A stretch of 64,000 nt of DNA from Cupriavidus basilensis (GCF_000832305.1 NZ_CP010536.1:2356001-2420000); one strand, 5' to 3'; shown: positions 35,100-48,839, counted from the first letter of the stretch. A program made the numbers and translations. The notes: generated by a model not told the origin, from the sequence alone.

Positions 35100-36311
35100 T
35101 CAGGCCGCGCAGAGCTCCAGCAATTGCTCGTCGCGAAAGCCCCATTGCGCCGGATCCTCGAACCCCGCCACGGTATCCTCCGTCTCGCGCAGATCGAGCG
35201 TCTCGGGGCCGAGGCGGGCGGCCTCGCTCACCGAGTAGAACACCTTGACCTGCGGGCGCAGCGGCTCGTTGTCGTTCTGCGCGAAGACCACCGCCAGCCG
35301 TCCGGAACGCAAGCGCAGCACCGTGCCCAGCGGATAGATGCCAATGGACCGGGTGAAGGCCTGGAACACGGTACGATCGAACAGTGTATCCACCCGCACC
35401 GCCATATACTCCAGCGCCCGCGCGGGCGTCCACGCCTGGTGCCCGGGCCGGTTGGAGGTCAGGGAGTCATAGGCGTCGCACACCGCGGCAATCTTGGCGT
35501 GCACGCTGATCTCGTTGCCATGCAGGCCAAACGGATAGCCGCGCCCGTCGATGCGCTCGTGGTGGTGCATGCAGACATCGAGGGGAATATTGCTGTAGAG
35601 CTTGGCCTCGTTGAGGACGCGGTAACCCACCGAAGGATGACGCTGCACCATCGCTACCTCGGCGGCGGTCATTTCGCCCTGCTTGTGCAGCACGTGCGTG
35701 GGCACGGAAATCTTGCCGATATCGTGCACCAGGCCCGCCAGCCCGAGCTGCTGCACCGCAGCATTGTCCAGGCCAAGGGTGCGGCCGAGCGCGATCATCA
35801 GCGCGCAGACCGCGAAGGAATGCAGATAGGTGTAGTCGTCCCGCACCTTGAGCCGCGCCAGCGCGATCAGCGCCTGCGAATGGCGGGTCAGCGAATTCGA
35901 TACGGAATCGACCAGCATCAGGGCACCCTCCACCTCCAGTGCCCGGCCCATGCGGGCATTCGTGAACATCGACCCGACCACCGCCTTGCCGTTCTTCATC
36001 ACCTCCCGGGCCAGCCCGAACTCCACCTCCAGCGGCACCCCCGACTGCGGCACGGCGCCGGCCGGCTCGTCCGCGACGGGCTTCACGCTCAAGGACCCCG
36101 ACGCCGCCAGTTGCACGGGCGGCGGCACACCCTTGCCCTTGAGCAGATCGATCCAGACCTCCTCGACCTTGGAGGCGATCATCTGGTCGATCTGTTCCTG
36201 GTTGTTCACCAGGAAGCGGGAGCGCCAGAAGGGATGCTCCAGCCATGCCCCCCCCACCCTGGCCACGAACATTCCGACTTGAAGCTGTTGGGTCTTGATC
36301 CGTTTCAGCAT
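35100..36311 (-). CDS. HD-GYP domain cyclic-di-GMP phosphodiesterase
   Basis: A 403-residue protein. Residues about 1-130 are the DUF3391 domain (QLQVGMFVARVGGAWLEHPFW). The HD-GYP domain follows, with the HD pair at 196-197 (GLVHDIGKISVP), HHHERIDGRGYP (GYP at 258-260) and KIAAVCDAYDSLTSNRP. It should hydrolyse cyclic-di-GMP to GMP, lowering the signal that favours biofilm. All HD and GYP residues are intact, so it is probably active. The start at 36311 has GGAGCTGGC upstream. No partner gene is adjacent. Confidence 0.95.
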   Translation of the reverse strand: MLKRIKTQQLQVGMFVARVGGAWLEHPFWRSRFLVNNQEQIDQMIASKVEEVWIDLLKGKGVPPPVQLAASGSLSVKPVADEPAGAVPQSGVPLEVEFGLAREVMKNGKAVVGSMFTNARMGRALEVEGALMLVDSVSNSLTRHSQALIALARLKVRDDYTYLHSFAVCALMIALGRTLGLDNAAVQQLGLAGLVHDIGKISVPTHVLHKQGEMTAAEVAMVQRHPSVGYRVLNEAKLYSNIPLDVCMHHHERIDGRGYPFGLHGNEISVHAKIAAVCDAYDSLTSNRPGHQAWTPARALEYMAVRVDTLFDRTVFQAFTRSIGIYPLGTVLRLRSGRLAVVFAQNDNEPLRPQVKVFYSVSEAARLGPETLDLRETEDTVAGFEDPAQWGFRDEQLLELCAA

Positions 36312-36469
36312 GCCAGCTCCTCGCGTACAGATTGAATAAGGCGTGGCCACTTAACGGCAAGGAGACGAAATACTTTAGGGCTGACGGGCATTCCCTTGGC
36401 CCGGGCAGGCACCCGCATGCACGGATGGGGCAGGCAAATGGCACTTCAGCCCTTCAACGCTTCAACGCT

Positions 36470-38520
<2,051 letters not shown>

Positions 38521-38582
38521 ATCGCGTTGCCCCCCCCAAATCGCCGATCGCCAATCGCCAAATTGACCAGGAGTTCACCACC

Positions 38583-40037
38583 GTGCGTGTCTTCAGTGCC
38601 TCCCTCGCCACCGAAACCAACACCTTCGGGCCGATGCCGACCGGCCTCGCCTCCTTCAGGGACCGCGGCTACTTCCCGGCCGGCCAGCACCCAGAGCAGA
38701 TGACGTTCTTCTCCGGCCCGCTGTGGGCCGCCCGGCTGCGCGGCAAGGAGCGCGGCTGGCAGTTGTCCGAAGGCATGGTAGCCGGCGCGCAGCCCAGCGG
38801 CACCACCACGCGCCATGCCTACGAAACCCTGCGCGAGGAACTGCTGGCCGACCTGCGCGCGGCGCTGCCCGTGGACATGGTGCTGCTAGGCCTGCACGGC
38901 GCGATGGTGGCCGATGGCTACGACGACTGCGAAGGCGACCTGCTGCAGCGCGTGCGCGCCATCGTCGGGCCGCAGGTGGTGATCGGCGCGGAACTCGATC
39001 CGCACAGCCACCTGACGCCGGAGATGGTCGAGCATGCCGACGTGCTGATCGCCTTCAAGGAATACCCGCACACCGACGTGCTGGAGCGCGCCCTGGAACT
39101 GGTCGACCTGTGCGCGGCCAAGGTGCAGGGCAAGGTCCGCCCCGTGGCTGCCGTGGTCGACTGCGAGATGATCGTTACCGTTCATACCTCGCGCGAGCCG
39201 GCGCGCGGCTTCGTGGACCGCATCCAGTCGCTGGAAGGCCGCGACGGCGTGCTGTCGGTCTCGATCGCGCACGGCTTCTCGTGGGGAGACGTGCCCGGCA
39301 TGGGCACCAAGGTGCTGGTCTACACCGATGGCAACCAGGCCCAGGCCGATGCGCTGGCCCGCCAGCTGGCCGACGAGCTGATCGGCATGCGCGAGGCGCT
39401 CACGGTGCGCTATCCCGACATCGACACCGCGCTCGACGAGGCCCTGGCCTTCGACGGCGGCCCGGTGGTGCTGGCAGACGGCGCCGACAATCCCGGGGGC
39501 GGCGCGGCAAGCGACTCCACCTTTATCCTGCGCCGCATGATCGAGCGCGGCATCGCCAACGCCGCCGTCGGCCCGCTGTGGGACCCGATCGCGGTGCGCA
39601 TCGCCTTTGATGCGGGTGTGGGCGCGCGCCTGGCGATGCGCATCGGCGGCAAGATCAGCCCGCTCTCGGGTGATCCGCTGGACCTGGACTGCACGATCAA
39701 GGCCTTGCTGCCCGACATGGTGATGACGGGCCTGTCGAACACGCCGATGCAGATGGGCGATTGCGCGCTGGTGGAAGCCAACGGCATCGACATCGTGCTG
39801 ATTACCCTGCGCAACCAGGCGATGGGCACGGATCTGTTCACGCAACTGGGCTGCGACCTCGCGCGCAAGAAGATCATCGTGGTCAAGTCCTCGCAACATT
39901 TTTACGCCTCGTTCTCGACGGTGGCCAGGCACGTGATCTACGTAGGCGCCCCCGGCGCCGTGACGCTCGACCTCACGACCCTGCCCTACCGCAAGGTGCG
40001 CCGGCCCAAGTGGCCGCTTGACGCAGCGGCGGCCTGA
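38583..40037 (+). CDS. M81 family metallopeptidase (MlrC-like)
   Basis: A 484-residue MlrC-type protein: TETNTFGPMPTGLASF at the N-terminus, LGLHGAMVADGYDDCEGDLL, GAELDPHSHLTPEMVEHAD with the metal-binding Asp/His group, and HGFSWGDVPGMGTKVLVYT in the second half. MlrC hydrolyses linearised microcystin and related D-residue-containing peptides; most family members have unknown substrates. It starts with GTG at 38583, behind an AGGAG site. It lies 62 bases after the DAO gene and 67 before the binding-protein gene. The family name is certain, the substrate is not. Confidence 0.9.
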   Translation: MRVFSASLATETNTFGPMPTGLASFRDRGYFPAGQHPEQMTFFSGPLWAARLRGKERGWQLSEGMVAGAQPSGTTTRHAYETLREELLADLRAALPVDMVLLGLHGAMVADGYDDCEGDLLQRVRAIVGPQVVIGAELDPHSHLTPEMVEHADVLIAFKEYPHTDVLERALELVDLCAAKVQGKVRPVAAVVDCEMIVTVHTSREPARGFVDRIQSLEGRDGVLSVSIAHGFSWGDVPGMGTKVLVYTDGNQAQADALARQLADELIGMREALTVRYPDIDTALDEALAFDGGPVVLADGADNPGGGAASDSTFILRRMIERGIANAAVGPLWDPIAVRIAFDAGVGARLAMRIGGKISPLSGDPLDLDCTIKALLPDMVMTGLSNTPMQMGDCALVEANGIDIVLITLRNQAMGTDLFTQLGCDLARKKIIVVKSSQHFYASFSTVARHVIYVGAPGAVTLDLTTLPYRKVRRPKWPLDAAAA

Positions 40038-40104
40038 GCACCGCGCGCCGGTTCGCAACGGCAACAACGATAACAACGACAACAACAAGAAAGGAGACAC
40101 GCCC

Positions 40105-41688
40105 ATGAAACCGAATCCCACCCTGCGCACCGCTCTGGCGGCGAGCGCACTCGCCCTGGCCAGCGCCAGCCTTCCCGTGCTGGCGCAGACCAAGACCCTC
40201 AAGGTCGTAGCCCATGCCGACCTGAAGATCCTCGACCCGACTTTCACCACCGCCTACATCACGCGCAACTTCGGCTACATGGTCTACGACACGCTGTTCG
40301 CGCAGGACGCGAGCGGCAAGCCGCAACCGCAGATGGTGGAAAAGTACAGCAGTGCCAAGGACGGCAAGCAGTGGAGCTTCACCCTGCGCCCCGGCCTCAA
40401 GTTCTCGGATGGCAGCGCGGTCACCGCGGCCGACGCCGTCGCATCGCTGCAGCGCTGGAGCGCGCGCGACAGCCTGGGCCGCGCCATGGGCGACGCTGGC
40501 GCCGAATGGAAGGCGCTCGACGCGCGCAGTTTCACGCTCACGCTCAAGGAGCCCTTTGGCATGGTGCTCGATGCGCTGGCCAAGCCTTCGGGCTTCCCGC
40601 CGGTGATCCTGCCGGAGCGCCTGGCCAGGATGCCCGCCACCGCGCCGCTGCCCGAGGTGATGGGCTCCGGCCCCTTCATCTTCAAGCGCGACGAATGGGT
40701 ACCGGGCAACAAGGCGGTCTTCGTGCGCAACCCGAACTACGTGGCGCGCAGCGAACCGGCGAGCGGCCTCGCCGGCAGCAAGAAGAGCCAGTTCGACCGC
40801 GTGGAATGGCTCTACCTGCCGGATGCCAACAGCGCCATCGCGGCGCTCAAGCGCGGCGAGGTCGACCTGGTCGAGCAGGTGCCGCCGGACTACATCGCCC
40901 CGCTGCGTGCCGACACCAGCGTCAAGATCGGCTCGGGCGGCGCCTACCAGGGCGTGCTGGTGATGAACCAGCTCCATCCGCCCTTCAATAACCCGAAGGT
41001 CCGCCAGGCCTTCCTGCAGGCGGTAAGCCAGGAGCGCTTCACCGCGGCCATGGGGTATCCACTCGATATGCGCATGAACTACTGCGCCACCTACTTCATC
41101 TGCGGCGGCCCCAACGATACGACGGCCGGCGCCGAGCCGTATCGCAAGGCCGACCTGGCGCGCGCCAAGCAGTTGCTCGGCGCGGCCGGCTACAAGGGCG
41201 AGAAGGTGGTGGTGCTGGTGCCGACCGACGTGCCCCAGCTCAACGCCGAGGCCCTGATGGCGGCGCAGACCATGCGCAGCATGGGCATGAACGTGGACAT
41301 GCAGAACATGGACTGGGCATCCATCGGTGCGCGCCGCGCCAAGCGCGAAGCGCCCGAGGCCGGTGGCTGGAGCATGTACGTGACCGTGGCGGGCGAGTTC
41401 GATTCGAATTCGCCGATCACCAACGCCTACCTCAGCGCCGCCTGCGGCAACAGCCTGCCCGGCTGGCCCTGCGACAAGCCGCTCGATGCGCTACGCACCG
41501 CCTGGATCCGCGAGACCGTGCCGGCCAAGCGCAAGGAATTGCTCGATGCCTTCCAGAAGCGCGCCTATGAGGCCGTGCCCTATGTGAATGCCGGCCAGTA
41601 CTCGGCGGCCTTCGCGGCACGCGCCAGCCTCAAGGGCGTCGACAAGCTGTGGGCTGGCATGCCCACGGTCTGGATGCTCGACAAGTAA
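40105..41688 (+). CDS. ABC transporter substrate-binding protein (SBP family 5, peptide type)
   Basis: A 527-residue family-5 binding protein with a signal peptide (about residues 1-26, ALASASLPVLAQ). The mature domain opens KTLKVVAHADLKILDPTFTTAYITRNFGYMVYDTLF, a standard family-5 start. The ribosome site AAGGAGACACG is strong. The leader in front (40056-40092) is rich in AAC triplets. It binds peptides or small solutes for the DppBCDF-type permease downstream. Confidence 0.93.
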   Translation: MKPNPTLRTALAASALALASASLPVLAQTKTLKVVAHADLKILDPTFTTAYITRNFGYMVYDTLFAQDASGKPQPQMVEKYSSAKDGKQWSFTLRPGLKFSDGSAVTAADAVASLQRWSARDSLGRAMGDAGAEWKALDARSFTLTLKEPFGMVLDALAKPSGFPPVILPERLARMPATAPLPEVMGSGPFIFKRDEWVPGNKAVFVRNPNYVARSEPASGLAGSKKSQFDRVEWLYLPDANSAIAALKRGEVDLVEQVPPDYIAPLRADTSVKIGSGGAYQGVLVMNQLHPPFNNPKVRQAFLQAVSQERFTAAMGYPLDMRMNYCATYFICGGPNDTTAGAEPYRKADLARAKQLLGAAGYKGEKVVVLVPTDVPQLNAEALMAAQTMRSMGMNVDMQNMDWASIGARRAKREAPEAGGWSMYVTVAGEFDSNSPITNAYLSAACGNSLPGWPCDKPLDALRTAWIRETVPAKRKELLDAFQKRAYEAVPYVNAGQYSAAFAARASLKGVDKLWAGMPTVWMLDK

Positions 41689-41742
41689 AAACGACGAACG
41701 ACGAACAAAAAACGAAGAACGACCCACCGAGGAGACACGACG

Positions 41743-42678
41743 ATGGGCTACCTGCTCCGACGCCTGGCCGCGACGCTACCCGTGATGGCGGTGGTCGCCA
41801 TCGTGGTGTTCCTGCTGATCCACTTGTCGCCGGGCGACCCGGCCGCACTGATCGCGGGCGACCTTGCCACGGTCGACGACATCACCAGACTGCGTGGCGC
41901 GCTGGGCCTGGACCTGCCGCTGTGGCGGCAGTTCGTGCTGTGGCTCGGCCGGCTCGCCACCGGCGACCTCGGCACCTCGATCTTCACCCAGGTGCCGGTG
42001 GCCCGGTTGCTGGCGCAGCGGCTGGAACCCACGGCCTGCATTGCCGCGCTGACCATGCTGCTGACCTTGCTGGTCGCGGTGCCGCTGGGCACGCTTGCGG
42101 CCTACCGCGCCGGCAGCTGGATCGACCGGCTGGTGATGTTGTTCGCGGTGCTGGCGTTTTCCCTGCCGGTGTTCCTGGTGGGCTACCTGCTGGTCTATGC
42201 CTTCGCCATCCAGCTGCCGTGGTTTCCGGTGCAGGGCTATGCGCGCCTGGCCGACGGCATCGGCGAATGGCTGCGCAGCCTGGTCCTGCCCTGCGTCAAC
42301 CTGGCGCTGGTCTATATCGCGCTGGTGACGCGCATGACGCGCGCCACCGTGCTTGAGGTGCTGCACGAGGACTACATCCGCACCGCGCGCGCCAAAGGCC
42401 TGGGCGTGCTGCCGGTGCTGGGCCATGCGCTGCGCAACGCGGCAATCCCGATCGCCACCACCATCGGCATGGGCATCGCGCTGCTGATCGGCGGCGTGGT
42501 CGTCACCGAGACCGTGTTCGCGATTCCCGGCGTCGGCCGCCTGGTGGTCGACTCGGTGCAGCGCCACGATTACCCGGTGATCCAGAGCGTGCTGTTGATC
42601 TCGGCCGGCGTCTACGTGCTGATCAACCTGATGATCGACCTGAGCTACCGCCTGTTCGATCCGCGCATCAAGTACTGA
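41743..42678 (+). CDS. Dipeptide-type ABC transporter permease, DppB-like
   Basis: A 311-residue permease with six TM helices. The N-terminal [34 protein letters not shown] and the EAA loop [33 protein letters not shown] are family marks. It pairs with the DppC-like protein encoded 41 bases downstream and works with the two ATPases. Confidence 0.93.
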   Translation: MGYLLRRLAATLPVMAVVAIVVFLLIHLSPGDPAALIAGDLATVDDITRLRGALGLDLPLWRQFVLWLGRLATGDLGTSIFTQVPVARLLAQRLEPTACIAALTMLLTLLVAVPLGTLAAYRAGSWIDRLVMLFAVLAFSLPVFLVGYLLVYAFAIQLPWFPVQGYARLADGIGEWLRSLVLPCVNLALVYIALVTRMTRATVLEVLHEDYIRTARAKGLGVLPVLGHALRNAAIPIATTIGMGIALLIGGVVVTETVFAIPGVGRLVVDSVQRHDYPVIQSVLLISAGVYVLINLMIDLSYRLFDPRIKY

Positions 42679-42719
42679 CATCCGGTACCAACCCCATCCT
42701 TGCCGCGAGACCTGTCACC

Positions 42720-43622
42720 ATGTCCACCTCCCTGCCTGTGACCGATGGCGCTGCCCCCAGCGCGGCGGTGCCTCAGGACACCCCGTTCGTGCTGCCGCGC
42801 TGGCACTGGGCGCGCAAGCACCCCACGCTGATCGTCGGCGCGCTGTTGCTGGTCGCGATTGCCGCGCTCTCCATCGGCGCGCCCTGGATCGCCACCTTCG
42901 ATCCCCAGGATATCGATCCGCTGGCGCGCATGCAGCCGCCCTCGGCCGAGCACTGGTTCGGCACCGACGCGCTGGGCCGCGATGTGTTCAGCCGCGCGGT
43001 CTGGGGCGGGCGCGTCTCGATGGTCGTCGGCGGCTCGGTCGGCCTGCTGGCAACCGGTTTCGGCGTGCTGCTTGGCCTCGCCGCGGGCTTCGTGCGCTGG
43101 GCCGACTCCTTCGTGATGCGCGTGATGGACGGCTTGATGGCCATCCCGGGCATCTTGCTGGCAATCGCGCTGATGGCGGTCACGCAGGCCAGCCTCACGG
43201 CCGTGATCGTCGCCATCACCATCCCCGAGGTCCCGCGCGTGGTGCGGCTGGTGCGCTCGCTGGCGCTCACGCTGCGCGAGCAACTCTACGTCGAAGCCGC
43301 GCATGCGGTGGGCACCCGCCTGCCGGTGATCCTGGCGCGCCATGTGGTGCCCAACATGGTGGCGCCGCTGATCGTGCAGGCCACCTTCGTGGCCGCCGCC
43401 GCCGTGCTGACGGAAGCGGCCCTGTCCTTCCTCGGCGTCGGCGTGCCCGGGCAGACACCGAGCTGGGGCAACATGATGGCCGAGGGCCGCAACTTCGTGG
43501 CGGTGGCGTTCCATATCATCCTTTACCCCGGCATCCTGCTGGCCGCGACGGTGCTGGCGATCAACCTGCTGGGCGACGGCTTGCGAGACGCGCTCGATCC
43601 GCGCCTGGCGCGGCAACTCTGA
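42720..43622 (+). CDS. Dipeptide-type ABC transporter permease, DppC-like
   Basis: A 300-residue permease. It has the N-terminal OppC-type helix after a short tail, the signature [27 protein letters not shown], and the EAA loop [30 protein letters not shown]. It forms the channel with the DppB-like protein. Confidence 0.93.
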   Translation: MSTSLPVTDGAAPSAAVPQDTPFVLPRWHWARKHPTLIVGALLLVAIAALSIGAPWIATFDPQDIDPLARMQPPSAEHWFGTDALGRDVFSRAVWGGRVSMVVGGSVGLLATGFGVLLGLAAGFVRWADSFVMRVMDGLMAIPGILLAIALMAVTQASLTAVIVAITIPEVPRVVRLVRSLALTLREQLYVEAAHAVGTRLPVILARHVVPNMVAPLIVQATFVAAAAVLTEAALSFLGVGVPGQTPSWGNMMAEGRNFVAVAFHIILYPGILLAATVLAINLLGDGLRDALDPRLARQL

Positions 43623-43636
43623 AAGGGGGCTCACCA

Positions 43637-44676
<1,040 letters not shown>

Positions 44677-44680
<4 letters not shown>

Positions 44681-45669
44681 GCACCCCCACTGTCCCGCCC
44701 TCTCCCCTGCTCAAGGTCGACCGGCTCAAGAAGCACTACATCGCGCCGCAGCGCTGGCTGGCGCCGCGCAAGCCGCCCATCCAGGCGGTGGACGGCGTGT
44801 CCTTCACCGTCGAGCGCGGCGAGACGCTCTCGCTGGTTGGCGAATCCGGCTGCGGCAAGACCACCACCGCCAAGTCGGTGCTGCGCCTGGTCGAGCCCAC
44901 CTCCGGCTCGGTGCAACTCGATGGCGAGGAGCTGCTGGGCCTGTCGGCAAACGCCATGCGCCTGCGCCGGCGGGATCTGCAGATCATCTTCCAGGACCCC
45001 TACGCTTCGCTAAGCCCGCGCCTGACGGCGGGCGAGATCGTCAGCGAGCCGCTGCGCAATTTCGGCATGCGCTCGCGCACCGAGCGCAGCGAACGCGTGC
45101 AGTGGCTGTTTGCCAAGGTCGGGCTGCGCCCGGAGGCGGCCAGGAAATTCCCTCACGAATTCTCGGGCGGCCAGCGGCAGCGGCTGGGCATCGCGCGCGC
45201 GCTCGCGCTCAACCCCAAGCTGATCGTCTGCGACGAGCCGGTGTCGGCGCTCGACGTCTCGGTGCAGGCGCAGGTGGTCAACCTGCTGATGGACCTGCAG
45301 GCCGAACTCGGCATCGCCTACCTGTTCGTTGCGCACGACCTGGCGGTGGTGCGCCATATCAGCCACCGGGTCGCTGTGATGTACCTCGGCCAGATCGTGG
45401 AGCTGGCCGACCGCGACACGCTGTTCAGCGCGCCGCGCCACCCGTACACGGAGATCCTGCTGTCCGCGGTGCCAGTGCCCAATCCGCGCACGCCGGCCCG
45501 GCGCCTGCTGCTGCAAGGCGACCCGCCGAGCCCGGCCAACCCGCCGCCGGGCTGCCGCTTTCACACACGCTGCCCGCTGGCGCAAGCCATATGCAAGGAA
45601 CAGGCGCCCGCCCTCACCGAACGGCCCTCCGCCGGCGGCGGGCATCAGGTCGCCTGCCACTTCCGCTGA
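44677..45669 (+). CDS. Dipeptide-type ABC transporter ATP-binding protein, DppF-like
   Basis: A 330-residue ATPase. Walker [16 protein letters not shown], signature [17 protein letters not shown], Walker [13 protein letters not shown], and the C-terminal cysteines in [15 protein letters not shown]. The ATG overlaps the DppD-like stop by four bases. With the DppB, DppC and DppD-like proteins it forms a complete importer. Confidence 0.94.
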
Positions 45670-45725
45670 CCCGCCGACTCGCTGACCCGCTGACCGACTC
45701 GCTGCAGACCCAAAAAAGGAACCCG

Positions 45726-47189
45726 ATGTCCAATCCTGATTCCACGCACTACGACCTGCTGATCGCTGGCGGCACCGTGATCGACGGCAGCAAGGCCCCC
45801 CGCTTCAGCGCCGATATCGGCGTGCGCGGGGGCCGCATCGCGGCGATCGGCAATCTAACCGGGCACACGGCCGACCGGACGCTGGACGCGTCGGGCCAGA
45901 TCGTCGCCCCGGGCTTCATCGACGCGCACACGCATGACGACCAGGCCGTGCTGTCCCAGGCCACCATGCCCTTCAAGGTCTCACAGGGTGTCACGACCGT
46001 GATCGCCGGCAACTGCGGCATCAGCGCCGCCCCGTTGCGCGCGGACATGGACCTGCCCATGCCGCTAAGCCTGATCGACTCGCCGGCCGAGGGCCGCTTC
46101 ACCACCTTCGCGGCTTACCTCGATGCGCTGCGCGCCACGCCAAGCTCGGTCAACGTGGCGGCGATGGTCGGGCATTCGACCTTGCGCGCGGTCACCATGC
46201 CGGCGCTCGACCGGCCCGCCAATGCCGAAGAGATTGCCGCCATGCGGGCACTGGTCGAGCAAGCCATGCAAGCCGGCGCGATCGGCCTGTCGACCGGCAC
46301 CTTCTACCCGCCCGCCGCCAAGGCGACGACCGAGGAAATCATCGAGGTCTGCCGGCCACTCAGCGCGCGCAAGGCGCTGTACGTGACGCATATGCGCGAC
46401 GAGTCCGACCATGTCATGCAGTCGCTGGAAGAAACCTTCCGCATTGGCCGCGAGCTCGGCGTGCCGGTGGTGGTGTCGCACCACAAGGTGCAGAACACGG
46501 CGAACTTCGGCAGGAGCCGGGTCACGCTGCCCTTCATCCGTGAAACCATGAAGCACCAGTGCGTCTCGCTCGACTGCTACCCGTACACGGCCGGCTCCAC
46601 CATGATCCGCACCGACCGCGGCATGCTCGAAGGCCGGGTGCTGATCTCCGCCAGCCAGCCGCACCCCGAATGCGCGGGCCGCGACCTCGACGACATCGCC
46701 AGGGAATGGGGCGTGGCCAAGGACGAGGCGGCGCGCCGCCTGCAGCCCGGCAGCGCGGTCTACTTCCTGATGGACGAAAACGACGTCCAGCGCATCCTCG
46801 CCTTCGACGACACCATGATCGGCTCCGACGGCATTCCCGTTGGCGCAAGCCCGCATCCGCGCCTGTGGGGCACCTTCCCACGCGTACTCGGCCACTACTG
46901 CCGCGAGATCGGGCTGTTCCCGCTCGAAACGGCGGTCTGGAAGATGACCGGGCTGACGGCGCGCAACTTCGGCCTGCATCAACGCGGCACGCTGGAGGTG
47001 GGCCACCATGCCGATATCGTCGTCTTCAATGCCGAGAACGTGCGCGATGCCGCCAGCTACGAAACCCCCACCCGCCCGGCCGAAGGCATCGGCGCCGTGA
47101 TCGTCAACGGCGCCATTACCTGGCAGTACGGCGCGCATAGCGGGGCGCGCAACGGGCAGGTCATCACACGGCAGGCACGGCAGGACTAG
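45726..47189 (+). CDS. N-acyl-D-amino-acid deacylase (D-aminoacylase)
   Basis: A 487-residue amidohydrolase. Metal-binding H68-x-H70 is in GFIDAHTHDDQ, followed by the D-aminoacylase marks GVTTVIAGNCGISAAPL, GHSTLRA, YVTHMRDES, VVVSHHKVQ and GSDGIPVG. It removes the acyl group from N-acyl-D-amino acids in the cytosol. The start at 45726 has AAGGAA upstream. It is the last gene of the unit, which strongly supports a role in D-amino-acid catabolism; the DAO-type enzyme could oxidise the released D-amino acid. Confidence 0.92.
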   Translation: MSNPDSTHYDLLIAGGTVIDGSKAPRFSADIGVRGGRIAAIGNLTGHTADRTLDASGQIVAPGFIDAHTHDDQAVLSQATMPFKVSQGVTTVIAGNCGISAAPLRADMDLPMPLSLIDSPAEGRFTTFAAYLDALRATPSSVNVAAMVGHSTLRAVTMPALDRPANAEEIAAMRALVEQAMQAGAIGLSTGTFYPPAAKATTEEIIEVCRPLSARKALYVTHMRDESDHVMQSLEETFRIGRELGVPVVVSHHKVQNTANFGRSRVTLPFIRETMKHQCVSLDCYPYTAGSTMIRTDRGMLEGRVLISASQPHPECAGRDLDDIAREWGVAKDEAARRLQPGSAVYFLMDENDVQRILAFDDTMIGSDGIPVGASPHPRLWGTFPRVLGHYCREIGLFPLETAVWKMTGLTARNFGLHQRGTLEVGHHADIVVFNAENVRDAASYETPTRPAEGIGAVIVNGAITWQYGAHSGARNGQVITRQARQD

Positions 47190-47359
47190 CGGGGCGATGG
47201 ATCGCCAGCCAGCCCCTGCCGGGACCGCTGGCCGCACCGCTATCGCCCGGGCGGGGACTTGTCAACCCGTCTAAATTATCCGGCCAATGCCCTCGGACAT
47301 TCAGCCCAGGGCCCCGCCGCACGGCTACAATGGCGCGCCACACGCTTGCCGTTCACACC

Positions 47360-47653
47360 ATGTCCACAACGTACACGCTTGTCGGAATTGCGCGCGCCAA
47401 GGCTCACCGCCGTGAGGTCCTGGTTGCCAAGCTGGCCGCGCTGCGCCTGCGCGGCGCCATGGAGCCCGGCTGCCTGCGCTATCACGTGGGAGAAGACGCC
47501 GAGGATGCCGAGGTGTTCGTGCTCTACATGGAGTGGAATTCCAGGCATGCGCTGGAATCGCACCTCAACAGCGAGTATGTGCGTGACTTTCACGCCACCC
47601 GGCAGGAATTTCTTGAGGGCGACATCAATTTCCGGTGGCTGAACGCTGCCTGA
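47360..47653 (+). CDS. ABM (antibiotic biosynthesis monooxygenase) domain protein
   Basis: A 97-residue ferredoxin-like fold protein. It starts STTYTLVGIARAKAHRREVLVAKL and has EPGCLRYHVGEDAEDAEVFVLYMEWNSRHALESHL, as in small quinol monooxygenases (YgiN type) of the ABM family. The ATG at 47360 fits the family start; a frame from 47330 adds 10 residues. It may act on a quinol or aromatic compound. It stands alone between the D-aminoacylase and a cysteine-synthase-like gene. Confidence 0.8.
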   Translation: MSTTYTLVGIARAKAHRREVLVAKLAALRLRGAMEPGCLRYHVGEDAEDAEVFVLYMEWNSRHALESHLNSEYVRDFHATRQEFLEGDINFRWLNAA

Positions 47654-47823
47654 CGGCCACCCTGGCGCCGCTATCCCAACGTCGCGCAAAACCCGCTTTT
47701 CCAGCCCAAGCCGAACCCGTGCGCCATGCGGGTTTCCCGGCACGCCTTGTCATTCCCCCAACGCCGATCTATCACTCTGAGTGACGCTCCGATCCATCCG
47801 GAGCGCAACGCGCGGAGTGCATC

Positions 47824-48834
47824 ATGGACGTCAAGGATGGTTTCGTCGGCACCATCGGCCATACACCGCTGATCCGGCTGGCAGGCCTGAGCGAGGAGAC
47901 CGGTTGCGAAATCCTCGGCAAGGCTGAGTTCCTGAATCCGGGCGGCTCGGTCAAGGACCGGGCGGCGCTCTACATCATCCGCGACGCCGAGCGGCGCGGC
48001 GCGCTCAAGCCCGGCGGGACCGTGGTGGAAGGCACCGCCGGCAATACCGGCATCGGCCTGGCGCATCTGTGCGCCGCGCGCGGCTACCGCTGCATCGTGG
48101 TGATCCCCGACACCCAGTCCCCGGAAAAGATGGACCGCCTGCGGCTGCTCGGCGCCGAGGTGCGCCCGGTGCCAGCGGCGCCCTACGCCGACCCCAACAA
48201 CTACCAGAAGGTGGCCGGGCGCCTGGCCCAGGAGACGGAAAACGCCATCTGGGCGAACCAGTTCGACAACCTGGCCAATCGGCAGGCGCACTACGAAACC
48301 ACCGGTCCGGAAATCTGGCACGACACCGCCGGCAAGATCGATGCCTTTGTCTGTGCCACCGGCACCGGCGGCACGCTGGCCGGCGTCGCGCGTTTCCTGA
48401 AGGAGAAGGAGCGCAACCCACCCGTGCGCATCGTGCTGGCCGATCCGCACGGCAGCGGGCTGTACCACTTCGTCAAGCACCACGAGGTCAAGGCCAAGGG
48501 CAACTCCATCACCGAGGGGATCGGCTCCAGCCGCGTCACCGCCAACCTGGCGGACACCCCGATCGACGATGCGGTCCGGATCGACGACCAGGCTTGCGTC
48601 GACATGGTTTACCGGCTGCTGCGCGAGGAAGGCTTATGGGTGGGCGGCTCGTCCGGCATCAATGTGGCGGCGGCGGCCTGGCTGGCCCGTGAGATGGGGC
48701 CGGGCCACACCATCGTCACCCTGCTGTGCGACCGCGGCGACCTGTATGCCGGGCGCCTGTTCAATGCGGACTGGCTGGCGGCCAAGGGGCTGACACCGCA
48801 GCCCGTCGTGTCACGGCACGTGGCGCAGCCGTGA
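47824..48834 (+). CDS. Cysteine-synthase-like PLP enzyme
   Basis: A 336-residue fold-type II PLP enzyme. Lys44 in NPGGSVKDRAA holds PLP, TAGNTGIGLAH is the substrate loop, and GTGGTLAGVARFL and GGSSGINVAAA are the family marks. It resembles the CysA-like cysteine synthases with a longer N-terminus and insertion, which use O-acetylserine and sulfide. Cystathionine beta-synthase or another beta-replacement enzyme is possible. It is convergent with prpR; only 5 bases separate the two stop codons. Confidence 0.85.
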   Translation: MDVKDGFVGTIGHTPLIRLAGLSEETGCEILGKAEFLNPGGSVKDRAALYIIRDAERRGALKPGGTVVEGTAGNTGIGLAHLCAARGYRCIVVIPDTQSPEKMDRLRLLGAEVRPVPAAPYADPNNYQKVAGRLAQETENAIWANQFDNLANRQAHYETTGPEIWHDTAGKIDAFVCATGTGGTLAGVARFLKEKERNPPVRIVLADPHGSGLYHFVKHHEVKAKGNSITEGIGSSRVTANLADTPIDDAVRIDDQACVDMVYRLLREEGLWVGGSSGINVAAAAWLAREMGPGHTIVTLLCDRGDLYAGRLFNADWLAAKGLTPQPVVSRHVAQP

Positions 48835-48839
48835 CATGG

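Noticed and set aside
40056..40092. AAC-rich stretch as a coding repeat or phase-variable tract
   Set aside because: Units are irregular and lie outside any credible gene; copy-number change would not alter a frame.
38886..40250. 454-codon minus-strand frame opposite the M81 peptidase
   Set aside because: The M81 protein on the plus strand has clear family marks; this frame is its complement.
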